Shown piece after piece: positions 7,948 through 15,961 of a stretch of DNA of 33,972 bases (within the stretch, counting starts at the first letter, position 1; every line of letters starts with the position of its first letter). The notes under the pieces are model-generated. The model saw only the letters and a list, made by a program, of their open reading frames with translations, searched no databases and was not told where the DNA came from. This DNA comes from Deltaproteobacteria bacterium. Its GTDB lineage: Bacteria > Myxococcota_A > Polyangia > Polyangiales > Ga0077539. The position numbers were made by a program, and so were the translations under genes. Location of the stretch: positions 1-33,972 of the forward strand of contig JACRDB010000002.1 in assembly GCA_016218725.1 (NCBI GenBank), written 5' to 3'.

Positions 7948-9702
7948 ATGAAGGCGTTGGAGGAGGTGTTGGGGTTCCTGCGGCAGAACGAGGTGGGGCG
8001 CCGGGCGTCCATCGAGACGCCGTACGGTCGGAGGCTGATCACCTACGCGGACCTGACGGCGAGCGGGCGGTACCTGCACTTCGTGGAGGCGTGGATCCGT
8101 CGGGTGAGGCCGTTCTACGCCAACACGCACACGGCGGTGTCGTCCACGGGGCGGATCATGACGGAGCTGCGGGAGGAGGCCCGGAGGGTGATCCGCCGGG
8201 CGGTGAACGCCTCGGACGAGGACGTGGTGGTGTTCGTGGGCAGCGGCGCCACGGCGGCGATCAACAAGCTGGTGGGGCTCCTGGGCCTGCGGGTGTCCGA
8301 GCCCCTGGAGCGGCAGTACGGGCTCAGCCGCCTGGTGCCCGTGGACGAGCGGGCGGTGGTGTTCGTGGGGCCCTACGAGCACCACTCGAACGAGCTCCCG
8401 TGGCTGGAGGCCGTGGCGGACGTGGTGGAGATCGGCCTGGACGCCACCGGCGGGGTCTCGCTCCCGGAGCTCGAGGCGGCGCTGGCGCGCTACGCCTGTC
8501 GGCCGTTGAAGATCGGGGCCTTCTCCGCGGCGTCGAACGTGACCGGGGTGCTCACGGACGTGAGGGCCGTGGCCCGGACGCTGCACCTCGGCGGCGCCGT
8601 GGCCTTCTTTGATTACGCCGCCGCGGGCCCCTACGCGCCCATGGACATGCACCCGCCGGACCCCCTGGAGCGCATGGACGGCCTGGCGCTGTCCACGCAC
8701 AAGTTCCTCGGGGGCCCGCAGGCCACGGGGCTCCTGGTGGCGCACCGGGACCTGTTCCGCTCGCGCGTACCGGAGCGTCCGGGGGGCGGCACCGTGGACT
8801 ACGTCGCGGCCTTTGAGCGCACCATGGTGGACTACGTCCACCGGCTGGACGAGCGCGAGGAGGCCGGCACGCCGTCGGTGGTGAGCGACCTGCGCGCGGG
8901 GGTGGCCTTCCTGGTGAAGGAGATGGTCGGCCCGGAGCGCATCCTCGCGCACGAGACGGCGCTCGCCGCGCGGGCCCTGGCGAGGCTCTCGGGGCACCCG
9001 GCGCTGCGGCTCCTCGGGCCCCTCGGGCGCCCGCGGCTCGGGATCATTTCCTTCAACATCGACGGGCTCCACCATGACCTGGTGAGCGCCCTCCTGGACC
9101 ACCTCTTTGGCATCCAGAACCGCGCCGGGTGCTCCTGCGCGGGGCCCTACGGCCACCGGCTCCTGAACATCGACCGGGAGACCTCGCAGCGGTACCGGGC
9201 GCAGCTCCAGCGCGGGGTGCTGGGCGTCAAACCCGGCTGGGTGCGGCTCTCGCTGCCGTACTACGCCTCGGAGGAGGACCTGGAGTACATCCTCTCCGCG
9301 GTGGAGTTCGTGGCCGACCACGGCCGGGACTTCGTGCCCGTGTACCGCCTGGGCTGGGGGGACGGCGTCTGGCGGCACATCGAGCGCGCCACGCCCGACG
9401 TGCCGCCCCTGGAGCTCACCGTGGAGGCGCTCCTGGAGGCGGCCCAGACCTTCGCCGCCGGGGACCACGAGGCGCCGCTCTCGGAGGCCCAGCTCCGCGC
9501 CGAGCGGCGGCGGTATTTCACCGAGGCCCGCGCGCTGGCCGCCTCGCTCCGGGCGCGCTGGGAGGCCGACCCTCCGCGCTGGAACACCCCCACCGGGGAC
9601 CCCTCGGTGGACGCCCTGGTGTGGTTCAAGTACGTCCACACCGAGGAGCTTGGACCCTGGCCCAAGGACCGACCGGCGGAGCCCGTCCAAGGCCCACCCT
9701 GA
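7948..9702 (+). CDS. Class-V aminotransferase (cysteine desulfurase/selenocysteine lyase-like)
   Basis: This 584-residue fold-type I PLP enzyme of the class-V family includes cysteine desulfurases, selenocysteine lyases and related C-S lyases. The PLP Schiff-base lysine is Lys252 in STHKFLGGP. Upstream are VFVGSGATAAINKL, GPYEHHSNELPW and FDYAAAGPYAPMDM. A Cys-rich loop NRAGCSCAGPYG (Cys395, Cys397) stands where the desulfurase persulfide cysteine usually lies. Residues beyond about 470 form an extension longer than usual (families are about 400-430 residues), ending in a Trp-rich tail. The ATG at 7948 has GAGGG close upstream. It is divergent from the diiron operon across the shared palindrome. 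The exact substrate is not clear. Confidence 0.88.
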   Translation: MKALEEVLGFLRQNEVGRRASIETPYGRRLITYADLTASGRYLHFVEAWIRRVRPFYANTHTAVSSTGRIMTELREEARRVIRRAVNASDEDVVVFVGSGATAAINKLVGLLGLRVSEPLERQYGLSRLVPVDERAVVFVGPYEHHSNELPWLEAVADVVEIGLDATGGVSLPELEAALARYACRPLKIGAFSAASNVTGVLTDVRAVARTLHLGGAVAFFDYAAAGPYAPMDMHPPDPLERMDGLALSTHKFLGGPQATGLLVAHRDLFRSRVPERPGGGTVDYVAAFERTMVDYVHRLDEREEAGTPSVVSDLRAGVAFLVKEMVGPERILAHETALAARALARLSGHPALRLLGPLGRPRLGIISFNIDGLHHDLVSALLDHLFGIQNRAGCSCAGPYGHRLLNIDRETSQRYRAQLQRGVLGVKPGWVRLSLPYYASEEDLEYILSAVEFVADHGRDFVPVYRLGWGDGVWRHIERATPDVPPLELTVEALLEAAQTFAAGDHEAPLSEAQLRAERRRYFTEARALAASLRARWEADPPRWNTPTGDPSVDALVWFKYVHTEELGPWPKDRPAEPVQGPP

Positions 9703-9726
9703 GCCGCCCGGAAAGGCCGCACACTG

Positions 9727-10257
9727 ATGGATCGCTACCTCCTGCCCTGTCCGAGTTGTCACCGTCACTTCTGGAGCGAAGCGCGCGCTTGTCCGTTCTG
9801 CGCGGCCGCGGTGGACGCCGGGGCGCTCCCGGCGCCGCCTCCGTCCGGGGGCGAGCGCATGTCCCGCGCGGCGCTGGCGGCCTTTGCGTCCGCGGTGCTG
9901 GCGGCTGGATGCTCCGAGGTCCAGGCCCAGCCCCGGGACGCGGGCACCCGCGCCCCGCCCATGATGGTGACCGCCTACGGTGTGCCGCCGCCCCCCGCGG
10001 TGGACGCCGGCGCCCCGCCGTCGCGCCCGACGCCGCCAGGGGCGCCGCGACGGCGTCCCCGGCGCCCGCGCCCGCCCACGCGCATCCCGGCGGACGCAGG
10101 GATGGCCGTGCCGGCGTACGGCGTCCCTCCGCCGCGCATTACACCGCCCGCGCCGCCCGCTACACCAACGCCGCCCGTAGCGCCCCCCGTGGTGCGCCCC
10201 TCGCCCCCGGACCACGGCGCGCCGGCGCCCCTCTACGGCGTCCCCCCCAGGCCCTGA
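9727..10257 (+). CDS. Zinc-ribbon protein with hydrophobic segment and YGVPP repeats
   Basis: This 176-residue protein begins with a zinc-ribbon pattern, CPSCHRH then CPFC (residues 8-25), followed by a basic/hydrophobic stretch SRAALAAFASAVLAAGC (45-61) that looks like a signal anchor or internal lipobox. The rest is Pro/Ala-rich and low in complexity, with three YGVPP motifs (AYGVPPPPA, AYGVPPPR, LYGVPPRP). I recall similar zinc-ribbon plus PAYGxPPP proteins in other myxobacteria, without a known role. An in-frame ATG at 9859 would give a plain lipoprotein start, but the well-placed GGAAAGG before 9727 and the conserved ribbon favour the longer form. It probably sits in the membrane with a disordered extracytoplasmic tail. 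Confidence 0.75.
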   Translation: MDRYLLPCPSCHRHFWSEARACPFCAAAVDAGALPAPPPSGGERMSRAALAAFASAVLAAGCSEVQAQPRDAGTRAPPMMVTAYGVPPPPAVDAGAPPSRPTPPGAPRRRPRRPRPPTRIPADAGMAVPAYGVPPPRITPPAPPATPTPPVAPPVVRPSPPDHGAPAPLYGVPPRP

Positions 10258-10277
10258 CCGCCCACCGCGGACGCCGC

Positions 10278-10329
10278 GCGACACTGTCGCTCCGCCGCGA
10301 CGGCGGCCAGCGCGGTGGCCTGCGTCGCG
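10278..10329. promoter_or_regulatory. Two dyads upstream of the sigma-54 promoter
   Basis: The first dyad is GCGACA-C-TGTCGC at 10278-10290, a perfect 13-mer. The second is a two-part inverted repeat at 10296-10329, with CGCGACG pairing to CGTCGCG and GGCCA to TGGCC around a 6-base centre. Both contain GCGAC/GTCGC. They lie 96-160 bases upstream of the sigma-54-type promoter, the usual distance of enhancer sites for bEBP activators. The second could instead be a terminator hairpin for the preceding gene, but it lacks a T-run. Confidence 0.45.
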
Positions 10330-10424
10330 CGCTTCGCACCCCACCCGGGGACATCGCAGGCGCTCCGCGGAGACCCGCGCTGCGTCGGTCGTGACGCGCC
10401 TCCCTCGACGGGGTCCCCGCCGGG

Positions 10425-10441
10425 TTGGCACCGCTGTTGCG
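10425..10441 (+). promoter_or_regulatory. Sigma-54 (-24/-12) promoter
   Basis: TTGGCACCGCTGTTGCG matches the consensus TTGGCACGNNNNTTGCW at every fixed position except the eighth base and the last. The invariant GG (10427-10428) and GC (10439-10440) have the required 10-base spacing. Transcription should start near 10452, leaving a leader of about 40 bases with AGGAG at 10478-10482 before the ATG at 10491. Confidence 0.75.
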
Positions 10442-10490
10442 ATGGTCCCCGGCGCGGCCCACGACGCGCCGCGCGACAGGAGTCCTCACC

Positions 10491-10856
10491 ATGTCCAGTT
10501 CCTACGCCCGCTCCGGGATGCTCTTCGCAGGGATGCTCGCGCTCGGCGGCTGCTACGGCGGCCCCGAGGGCGAGGCCCTCGGCCAGACGGCCGACGCCAT
10601 CAAGGCCGGGGACCGCTTCCGGCACAAGCTCCCCGGCAACTGGGGGAGCGCCCTGACGGGACTTCTATGCGCCTCCAAGGCGGGTCCGACAACCTTCACC
10701 GTCACCGTGGGCCTCTGCACCATGACGTACATGAACGACTTCTGCCGACGCATGCAGAACGAAGAGGGCGGCTGGGACTGCATCTGCGACTCCCACGTGG
10801 TCTCCGCCTCCGAGGGCTGCTCCAGCCTCGGCATCGGCCAGATCCTGGGCAGCTAG
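10491..10856 (+). CDS. Small Cys-containing lipoprotein under a sigma-54-type promoter
   Basis: This 121-residue lipoprotein has the signal MSSSYARSGMLFAGMLALGG ending in a lipobox Cys at residue 21. The mature part begins YGGPEGEALGQTADAIKAGD, a start seen in many secreted myxobacterial proteins. It holds about seven Cys residues (LLCASK, GLCTMTY, DFCRRM, WDCICD, GCSS), which suggests a disulfide-stabilised fold outside the cytoplasm. The AGGAG at 10478 is spaced 8 bases from the ATG, which decides the start. I do not recognise the family. The sigma-54-type promoter implies conditional expression, such as starvation, development or envelope signals. It ends 3 bases before the convergent gene. 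Confidence 0.85.
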   Translation: MSSSYARSGMLFAGMLALGGCYGGPEGEALGQTADAIKAGDRFRHKLPGNWGSALTGLLCASKAGPTTFTVTVGLCTMTYMNDFCRRMQNEEGGWDCICDSHVVSASEGCSSLGIGQILGS

Positions 10857-10859
10857 CGC

Positions 10860-11273
10860 TCACCCCTGGGCGCGCGCAACCCCCGCGCGGTGCACGACGT
10901 CCACCCGGGACCGCGCCGCCTCGGGCGTCTCCCCGAGCGCCACCAGCACGTCCGCCGAGCGCTGGAGCACCCAGCCCTGGAGCTCGTCGTCCAGGGACCC
11001 GTCCTGCGCCCCGAGGCACAGCCAGTCCACCGCGCTGTACGCCGCCGCCGACGCTCCCTCGTCCCGGAAGGCCGACACCTCCGTCACCTGCTCCGAGGCC
11101 TCGTCCACCTCGTCGTCGGTGGCCTCGCCCTGGCTCCAGCGCCGCACCACCCCCAGCGCAAGCCACGGCCGGTCGTCGTCGAGCTGCCCCGCCCGCTCCA
11201 GCTCCTCCAGAGCCAGCGCCACCACGTCGCACAGCGCCAGGAACTCCGCTCTCTTCCGCTCGGGCTGCGCCAA
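10860..11273 (-). CDS. Hypothetical acidic helical protein
   Basis: This 137-residue soluble, acidic, largely alpha-helical protein has no signal peptide. Segments such as ALEELERAGQ, RPWLALGVVRRWSQGEATDD and ASAAAYSAVDWLCLG alternate Ala/Leu-rich helices. The style is reminiscent of small myxobacterial proteins sometimes labelled as immunity-like, but I cannot assign it. The start is a TTG at 11273 immediately behind GGGGAG, a tight spacing, so the start is uncertain. It is convergent with the sigma-54-controlled lipoprotein and divergent from the FG-GAP-like gene at 11322. Confidence 0.6.
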   Translation of the reverse strand: MAQPERKRAEFLALCDVVALALEELERAGQLDDDRPWLALGVVRRWSQGEATDDEVDEASEQVTEVSAFRDEGASAAAYSAVDWLCLGAQDGSLDDELQGWVLQRSADVLVALGETPEAARSRVDVVHRAGVARAQG

Positions 11274-11321
11274 CTCCCCGCGAGCGTAGCACCGTTTTCA
11301 TGGCATCCTCCGGCTGCCCAC

Positions 11322-12401
11322 GTGAAGCTCCGGGTCCTCGGTGGATGGTTGTTGCTCTCGGCGGCCTTCGTCGATTGTGTAGGACAGGCACCCACACGCA
11401 GACCCACCACGGCCACCCGCCGGACGCGCCGCCGGAGGCCCCGTCGCGCCCCGGCGGCGCCGGTGGTGGCGCCCCCGAGCGCGGCGTGTGAGGCCTCGCG
11501 TCAGGCCACCGAGCGCGCGCTGGCGGCGCTCCCGGCGAGGCTCTCCCGCGGCGCCCGGGCGCGCTGGCCCGTACTGGACGCCCTGGGGGCGTGCGTCTCC
11601 GCCGGGAGGGGCTGGTGGAGCCTGCGGCTGGAGAGGGCCACCGCGGACCGCGAGGAGCCCCGCGGAGAGCCCGTGCTGGAGGGCGTCTGGGCCCTTGTGT
11701 ACGAAGACCCCTCGGGGGCGGTGGCGATCACACACCCCTGGAGCGAGGGCCCCGAGGCCAGCGGGACCAACCTCCTGTGCGCCCCGGAGGACACCTGCAC
11801 GCGGATCCTCGCGCCCACGGTGTTCGACCACGACGGCGACGGCGTGGCGGAGCTGGCGCTCGTGGTGCGCGCCGAGCGCCCCTGGGTGGACGGGGGCCTG
11901 ACCGGGACCTCCTACGGCGTCCTGTGGACCGTGAGGGAGGGCCGGGTGGTGCCCTACGGTCCCACCCGGGCGGTGCCCGTGCTGGAGCACCGCGACATCG
12001 ACGGCGACGGGCGCCCGGACCTCTACACCCACGGGCCGTATGTGGCCGAGGCGCCGGGGCCCTGCGGGCGCAACGGCTGGGTGCTCACGGGGCCGCGCTT
12101 CCTCCTCCACGCCCGTCCGGACGGGGGCTTCTCGGCCACCGACGCCGCCGCGCGCCGCGGCCTGGACTGCGAGGCGCCGGAGGACACATCCAACGGCGGC
12201 GCCCAGGCGTATCGGCTTGGTGTGCTCCGCGCGGCCAGGGAGGTCGTCTGCGCGAGGGTGCGCGACCCCCGCGGGGTGGCGCTCCCCCGCGCGCTGGAGG
12301 AGGCCCCGGCGCTCCACCCTCGGGGCTGCCGCAACAGCGCCCCGGGCGACCTGGACGTGCTCCGGGAGTGGGCCTGCTGGGCGCCCTGGGTGGTGTACTG
12401 A
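11322..12401 (+). CDS. Exported protein with VCBS/FG-GAP calcium-loop motifs
   Basis: This 359-residue exported protein starts at GTG 11322 (VKLRVLGGWLLLSAAFVDC), a clear signal peptide with a poor lipobox because Asp precedes the Cys. A Pro/Arg/Ala-rich linker follows to about residue 50. The globular part contains two calcium-loop motifs of VCBS/FG-GAP type, DHDGDGVAELAL and DIDGDGRPDLYT, about 60 residues apart, with aromatic beta-strands around them (GVWALVYEDPSGAVAITHPW). Six or more Cys residues suggest disulfides. It probably functions in the envelope or as a secreted protein; its partner is unknown. No further domain is recognised. Confidence 0.75.
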   Translation: MKLRVLGGWLLLSAAFVDCVGQAPTRRPTTATRRTRRRRPRRAPAAPVVAPPSAACEASRQATERALAALPARLSRGARARWPVLDALGACVSAGRGWWSLRLERATADREEPRGEPVLEGVWALVYEDPSGAVAITHPWSEGPEASGTNLLCAPEDTCTRILAPTVFDHDGDGVAELALVVRAERPWVDGGLTGTSYGVLWTVREGRVVPYGPTRAVPVLEHRDIDGDGRPDLYTHGPYVAEAPGPCGRNGWVLTGPRFLLHARPDGGFSATDAAARRGLDCEAPEDTSNGGAQAYRLGVLRAAREVVCARVRDPRGVALPRALEEAPALHPRGCRNSAPGDLDVLREWACWAPWVVY

Positions 12402-12430
12402 GCGTGTTCCCTGGGGAGTGCGGGACGTCA

Positions 12431-12460
12431 TTGACAAGTGCGTTTGGTCAGGGATGTTCT
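12431..12460 (+). promoter_or_regulatory. Possible sigma-70-type promoter
   Basis: TTGACA at 12431-12436 is a perfect -35 hexamer in otherwise GC-rich sequence. With an 18-base spacer the -10 would be TGTTCT (12455-12460), a weak match. Transcription would begin close to the ATG at 12467, giving a very short or absent leader. Confidence 0.35.
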
Positions 12461-12466
12461 AAGGTG

Positions 12467-15400
12467 ATGTCTTCCTTGAGAACGATGGGGGCGCCCTGGG
12501 GAGTGCTCCTCGCGGCGGCGCTGGGCGCGGGCTGCGACGGCGCCTCGCCGCCCCCAGCGGACGCCGCCGTGGATGGGCTCGGCGCCCCCGACACCGCAGC
12601 ACCCGACACCACAGCACCCGACACCACAGCACCCGACACGCCCGACGGCGCTCGCTCGGACGGCGCCGTGGACGCCGACGCCGCCGCGGAGGCCTCCACC
12701 GCCGACGGCACGGCCGACACCCCCGACGCGCTCTCCTGCGAGGACGGCGCCGTGCCCGTGGGGGGTCGCTGCGTGGACCCCATGACCGACGCGCGCCACT
12801 GCGGCGCCGCGGACCGTGACTGTACGGCCCTCCCCGGGGTGCTCACGGAGCGCGTGCGGTGCGTCGCGGGCCGCTGCGACGTCGCCAACGCCTGCCGCCC
12901 CGGGCTCGGCCACTGCTCCGCGGAGCCGTTGGACGGCTGCGAGGCGGACCTCACGACCACCGAGCGGTGCGGGGCCTGCGGCGCGCGCTGCGCGGAGCCC
13001 ACGCCGGTGTGCGAGGCCCCGCCCTCGCCCGAGGGCGCCCGGCGCTGCGGCACGGGGTGCGCCGCGGGCACCCCGGACCGCTGCGCGGGTGCCTGCGTGG
13101 ACACGCGCACGGACGCGGCCCACTGCGGCGCCTGCGGGAACCGCTGCCCGGCGCCCCCGGCGCGGGGGCGTGCCGCCTGCGCCGCGGGCGCCTGCGGCGT
13201 GCAGTGTGACCCGAGCCACCACGCCTGCGGGGCCCAGTGCGCGTCCAACAACGCCACGGCCACCTGCGGCGCCCGCTGCGAGCCCTGCCCCGCCCCGGCC
13301 CACGCCGCCGCGGCATGCGACGGCCTCGCCTGCGGCTTCACCTGCGACCCGGGCTACGGCGACTGCGACCGGAACCCCGCCAACGGCTGCGAGGCGGACC
13401 TCTCCACCTCGGGCACCTGCGGCGCCTGCGCCGTGGCCTGCGCCGGGGCCACGCCCCTGTGCGCCCGCGAGGGCGCAGGCGCCCGCTGCGTGTCGGGCTG
13501 CTCGTCCCCCACCCCCACCCGCTGCGGCGCGCGCTGCACGGACCTCGCCGCGGACCCCAGGGCCTGCGGCCGCTGCGAGAACGCCTGCCCGGAGCCCACC
13601 AACGGCCGCGCCACCTGCGGCACCGGCGTGTGCGGCTTCACCTGCGACGCGGGCTTCCACCGCTGCGGGAGCGCCTGCGCGAGCGACGCCAGCGTGGCCT
13701 CCTGCGGGGCGTCGTGTACGCCCTGCCCCTCGGTGGCCAACGCGACCACCACCTGCGCCGCGGGGACCTGCGGCTTCACCTGCGACGCGGGCTTCCACCG
13801 CTGCGGGGGCGCCTGCGTCAGCGACGCGAGCCCGTCGTCCTGCGGGGCGTCGTGTACGCCGTGCCCCGCGGTGGCCAGCGCGACCACCACCTGCGCCGCC
13901 GGGGCCTGCGGCTTCACCTGCAACGCGGGCTTCCACCGCTGCGGGGGCGCCTGCGTCAGCGACGCCAGCGTGAGCTCCTGCGGGGCGTCGTGTACGCCCT
14001 GCCCGGCGGTGGCCAACGCCACGGCCACCTGCGGCGCGGGGGCCTGCGGCTTCACCTGTGACCCGGGCTTCCACCGCTGCGGGAGCGCCTGCGTGAGCGA
14101 CGCCAGCGTGAGCTCCTGCGGGGGGTCGTGCGCGCCCTGCCCGGCGCCGTCCAACGGCTCCGCGGTGTGCGCGGGCGGGGCCTGCGGGTTCCGGTGCAAC
14201 GCGGGCTTCCACGCGTGCTCCGGGGCCTGCGCGGCCAACACCGCCGTGGCCACCTGCGGGGCGTCCTGCGCGCCTTGCCCCACCCCCGCGGGGAGCGTCG
14301 CCACCTGCGACGGGGTCTCCTGCGGGTACGCCTGCACCGCGGGCGTCGGGGACTGCGACGGGAGCGCCGCCAACGGCTGCGAGACGGACCTGAACGGCAC
14401 CAGCGCCCACTGCGGCCGCTGCGGCAACGCATGCCCCGCGGGCGGGGCCTGCACCGCCGGGAGCTGCCCCGCGGTGCCCACCCCGGGCGCCGGGACCGTC
14501 GTGGCCACCTTCGGGTACGACGCCCAGCGCAGCGGCGCCAACCGCACCGAGCGCGCGCTCACCACGGCCAACGTGCGCGCGGGCACCTTCGGCCGGGACA
14601 CGGCCTTCGGCGTGTCCCTGGACGGGGAGCTCTACGCCCAGCCGCTGTACGTGCCGCAGGTGCCGACCCCGAGCGGGCGCCGGGACACGCTCTTCGTCGC
14701 CACCCAGGCCAACAGCGTGTACGCCCTGGACGCGCGCACCGGGGCCACCCTCTGGCGCCGCGCCACGCTCCCCGCGGTGCCCCTGTCCAGGATGTTCTGC
14801 GGCAACATCGCCCCCACCACGGGCATCGTCGGCACGCCGGTGATCGACACCACCGCGTGGACCCTCTACGCCGTGGCGTACACCACCACCGACGGCGGCG
14901 ACAGCAAGCGCTTCCAGCTCTACGCCCTGGACGTAAGCAACGGCGCCGTCCGGCCCGGGTACCCCGTGCAGCTGTCCCCCCCGGCGGTGGGCGCCTCGCG
15001 CTTCAGCAACGAGGTCCACGGCGAGCGCGGGGCCCTGCTCCTCCACGGGGGCTTCCTGTACGTCCCCTTCGGCGGGCTCTACGGCGACTGCGGGGACTAC
15101 CACGGCTGGGTCGTCGCCGTGGACCTCGCCGCCCCGTCGCGGCAGTACGCCTTCGCCACGCCGGGCTTCGGCAGCGGGCTCTGGGCCGTCGGGGGCGTGG
15201 CCGCGGACAGCGCCGGGAGGCTCTTCGCCACCACGGGCAACGGCAACAGCCCCGGCGCCATGGGAGAGTATGTCCTGCGCCTCACCCCCACCCTCGCGGG
15301 GCCCGTGTTCACCAGCTCCCCGTCCAACTACTTCACCCCCTCGGACCGCCTGGACCTGGACAACGGCGACGTGGACCTCGGCTCCATCGCCCCGCTGGTC

Positions 15401-15961
15401 CTCCCGGACCACGCGGGCTCCAGCACCCCGAGGCTCCTCTTCCAGAGCGGCAAGAACGGCGTCGGGTACCTCCTGAACCGCGACGACCTCGGGGGCCAGG
15501 GCACCGGCGACGGCACCACCGGCGAAGGGGTCTACTCCGCGGCGCTGTTCTCCGGCGGGAGCTACGGCGCCGCCGCCACCTGGAGCGACCCGAGCGCCGT
15601 CACCGTGCTGGTCCCGGGCCGCGGCAGCCGCAGCGGGTGCTCGGGCTCCGGCGGGGTCATGGCCCTGCGCCTGACCCTCTCGGGCTCCCGCAGCCGCTTC
15701 GCCACCGCGTGGTGCTCCGCCAGCGCGGGCAACACCGCCTCGCCCACGGTGAGCTCCAACGGCAACGCCGAGGCCATCGCCTGGGTGGCCTCCACCTCCC
15801 CGGTCCTGCGCGCCTACCGCCTGAGCGACGGCGTCGAGCTCTACGCCTCCAGCGGCGGTGACAACCCCCCCAGCGTGCGCCAATGGACCCCCGTGCTCGT
15901 GGCCGACGGGCGGGTCTACGTCACCGGCAACAACACCCTCACCATGTACCGGAACCGTTAG
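12467..15961 (+). CDS. Giant lipoprotein: Cys-rich repeats fused to PQQ-type beta-propeller
   Basis: This 1164-residue protein has a signal beginning MSSLRTMGAPWGVLL and ending in the lipobox-like LGAGC. A Pro/Asp/Thr-rich stalk (PDTTAPDTTAPDTP) follows. Residues about 85-670 are Cys-rich modules (HCGACGNRCP, CGACAVAC and similar), including five exact 46-residue GFHRCG...CGFTC units. From about residue 680 to the end it becomes a quinoprotein/PQQ-like beta-propeller (FGYDAQRSGANR, LFVATQANSVYALDARTGA, WRRATL, TTGIVGTPVID). Cys-rich myxobacterial repeats of this kind are often misannotated as tryptophan synthase alpha chain. It is likely a surface-anchored or adhesive protein. ATG 12467 is preferred over GTG 12464 and ATG 12485 because it gives a basic n-region. 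Confidence 0.85.
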   Translation: MSSLRTMGAPWGVLLAAALGAGCDGASPPPADAAVDGLGAPDTAAPDTTAPDTTAPDTPDGARSDGAVDADAAAEASTADGTADTPDALSCEDGAVPVGGRCVDPMTDARHCGAADRDCTALPGVLTERVRCVAGRCDVANACRPGLGHCSAEPLDGCEADLTTTERCGACGARCAEPTPVCEAPPSPEGARRCGTGCAAGTPDRCAGACVDTRTDAAHCGACGNRCPAPPARGRAACAAGACGVQCDPSHHACGAQCASNNATATCGARCEPCPAPAHAAAACDGLACGFTCDPGYGDCDRNPANGCEADLSTSGTCGACAVACAGATPLCAREGAGARCVSGCSSPTPTRCGARCTDLAADPRACGRCENACPEPTNGRATCGTGVCGFTCDAGFHRCGSACASDASVASCGASCTPCPSVANATTTCAAGTCGFTCDAGFHRCGGACVSDASPSSCGASCTPCPAVASATTTCAAGACGFTCNAGFHRCGGACVSDASVSSCGASCTPCPAVANATATCGAGACGFTCDPGFHRCGSACVSDASVSSCGGSCAPCPAPSNGSAVCAGGACGFRCNAGFHACSGACAANTAVATCGASCAPCPTPAGSVATCDGVSCGYACTAGVGDCDGSAANGCETDLNGTSAHCGRCGNACPAGGACTAGSCPAVPTPGAGTVVATFGYDAQRSGANRTERALTTANVRAGTFGRDTAFGVSLDGELYAQPLYVPQVPTPSGRRDTLFVATQANSVYALDARTGATLWRRATLPAVPLSRMFCGNIAPTTGIVGTPVIDTTAWTLYAVAYTTTDGGDSKRFQLYALDVSNGAVRPGYPVQLSPPAVGASRFSNEVHGERGALLLHGGFLYVPFGGLYGDCGDYHGWVVAVDLAAPSRQYAFATPGFGSGLWAVGGVAADSAGRLFATTGNGNSPGAMGEYVLRLTPTLAGPVFTSSPSNYFTPSDRLDLDNGDVDLGSIAPLVLPDHAGSSTPRLLFQSGKNGVGYLLNRDDLGGQGTGDGTTGEGVYSAALFSGGSYGAAATWSDPSAVTVLVPGRGSRSGCSGSGGVMALRLTLSGSRSRFATAWCSASAGNTASPTVSSNGNAEAIAWVASTSPVLRAYRLSDGVELYASSGGDNPPSVRQWTPVLVADGRVYVTGNNTLTMYRNR
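12587..12640. repeat. 15-bp tandem repeat in stalk region
   Basis: About 3.5 copies of CCCGACACCACAGCA occur in frame and encode PDTTA in the stalk just after the lipidated Cys. The first copy differs by one base. Confidence 0.85.
13631..14320 (+). repeat. Five 138-bp Cys-rich repeat units
   Basis: Five consecutive units start at 13631, 13769, 13907, 14045 and 14183, each exactly 138 bp (46 residues). Each begins CGF(T/R)C(D/N)xGFHxC and ends before the next CG(F/Y). Per unit there are about eight Cys at fixed spacing (CGxxC, SCGASCTPCP). Units 1-4 are closest to each other; unit 5 is the most diverged, and a partial sixth begins at 14321. The constant period suggests unequal recombination or gene conversion. 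Confidence 0.9.

Noticed and set aside
10296..10329. Rho-independent terminator of the YGVPP gene
   Set aside because: The stem is strong but interrupted and has no T-run. The GCGAC symmetry shared with the neighbouring dyad fits protein binding better.
12977..13340. Metallothionein-like function for the Cys-rich region
   Set aside because: The Cys are spaced as in exported disulfide-bonded modules behind a lipoprotein signal, not as metal-thiolate clusters.
13631..14320. CRISPR-like array from regular repeats
   Set aside because: The 138-bp period is a multiple of three, the units are coding throughout, and there are no unique spacers between short repeats.
12467..15961. Tryptophan synthase alpha chain
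   Set aside because: Cys-rich repeats of this kind are often given that name by error. No TIM-barrel or TrpA motif is present.
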